From assembly GCA_027296045.1 (NCBI GenBank), contig JAPUJS010000489.1, forward strand, positions 1-5,959: a stretch of 5,959 bases of DNA, read 5' to 3'. Positions 5,569-5,959 of this stretch are shown piece by piece (position 1 is the stretch's first letter; every line of letters starts with the position of its first letter). The position numbers and the translations under genes were made by a program. The stretch is from a bacterium. Its GTDB lineage: Bacteria; Latescibacterota; UBA2968. Below the pieces are notes generated by a model. It was given only the letters and a program-made list of their open reading frames with translations, was not told the DNA's origin and did no database searches.

Positions 5569-5959
5569 ATTTCATGAGATCAGCAGAGTCCTCAGCAATC
5601 CACTTTTCCCACATCAGCTCATCTGGTTGAATAAATCCACTATTGGCCCGCCGCACGAATTTTTCATCTTCCCCCAATAGGCGCAGTAGTCGACGATCTC
5701 CAGTAACTCGCGCTCGAGCTTTGACAGATTCAGAAACCGGCCCAGAATAATTGGCTCTATGTTTGAGCCAAGAATGATTCATCGTTAGAAAAAAAAGATA
5801 CCGATAGTCCTTTGAAAAATTGGCTGTTCCCGAGTGTACTATAGCATTATGGAATACTGCGACATCTCCGGCTTTAGGATAAACAATGACTTCGTCGGGA
5901 TGGGGTTGTTTTTTTTCTTCTGGCGTTAAAGATATTGCTTTCATGTGAGAACCTGGAAT
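5567..5959 (-). CDS. PhyH-family dioxygenase, C-terminal part (5' truncated by window)
   Basis: This is the C-terminal half of a second phytanoyl-CoA dioxygenase-like protein. The frame stays open to the window edge. The codons before the first internal ATG (5944) read IPGSH, the family's typical loop before the distal metal ligand, so the ATG at 5944 is internal and the gene continues past 5959. Counting from that ATG, the distal iron ligand is H37 (FHNAIVHSG) and the 2-oxoglutarate-binding Arg is R48 (YRYLF). The 11-residue spacing is the same as in the left PhyH protein. The HxD motif must lie outside the window. It shares AGxVAVF with the left PhyH but otherwise differs clearly, so it is a distinct subtype rather than a recent duplicate. 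By eye it is more AT-rich than its neighbours. It lies upstream of the aldo/keto reductase on the same strand. Substrate unknown. Confidence 0.87.
   Translation of the reverse strand: MPGSHMKAISLTPEEKKQPHPDEVIVYPKAGDVAVFHNAIVHSGTANFSKDYRYLFFLTMNHSWLKHRANYSGPVSESVKARARVTGDRRLLRLLGEDEKFVRRANSGFIQPDELMWEKWIAEDSADLMK

Overview
The window is bacterial DNA of moderate GC with closely set genes, good AGGAG-type ribosome binding sites and a CCA-encoding tRNA relic. It carries a formylglycine-type sulfatase, two phytanoyl-CoA dioxygenase-like (PhyH) proteins, a zinc-free MDR dehydrogenase, an aldo/keto reductase and a SnoaL-like protein. Such sets are common in marine or sponge-associated Poribacteria, Latescibacterota and Planctomycetes-like bacteria. 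That placement is inferred from gene content only and is weak.

Left block (1-3406, + strand): an MDR oxidoreductase cut by the window start, then a PhyH-family Fe(II)/2-oxoglutarate dioxygenase 79 nt later, then a sulfatase after a 205-nt gap. All three run the same way and have intact cofactor or catalytic motifs. They could form a small catabolic cassette that removes sulfate from, hydroxylates and oxidises an organic substrate. The substrate cannot be read from the sequence.

Middle (3407-3928): no convincing protein gene. It holds a strong bidirectional terminator (3688-3727), a 52-nt fragment that is exactly the 3' part of a tRNA-Val(UAC) gene on the minus strand (3739-3790), and an AT-rich tract with repeated TTGTAA/TTACAA half-sites. 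This is the pattern left at one end of an element integrated into a tRNA gene, or the scar of one. If so, the right-hand DNA is the element side and the left-hand DNA, with the terminator, is the original chromosome. No integrase is visible in the window.

Right block (3929-5959, - strand): a SnoaL/NTF2-like protein, an aldo/keto reductase with a complete catalytic tetrad, and the C-terminal half of a second, different PhyH protein that runs off the window edge. The SnoaL-like and aldo/keto reductase genes each have their own strong ribosome binding site and are separated by spacers of about 200 and 90 nt, so they need not form one operon.

The most notable feature is the truncated tRNA-Val with its repeat-rich flank, which marks a probable junction between two blocks of different origin. 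The enzyme families themselves are known.
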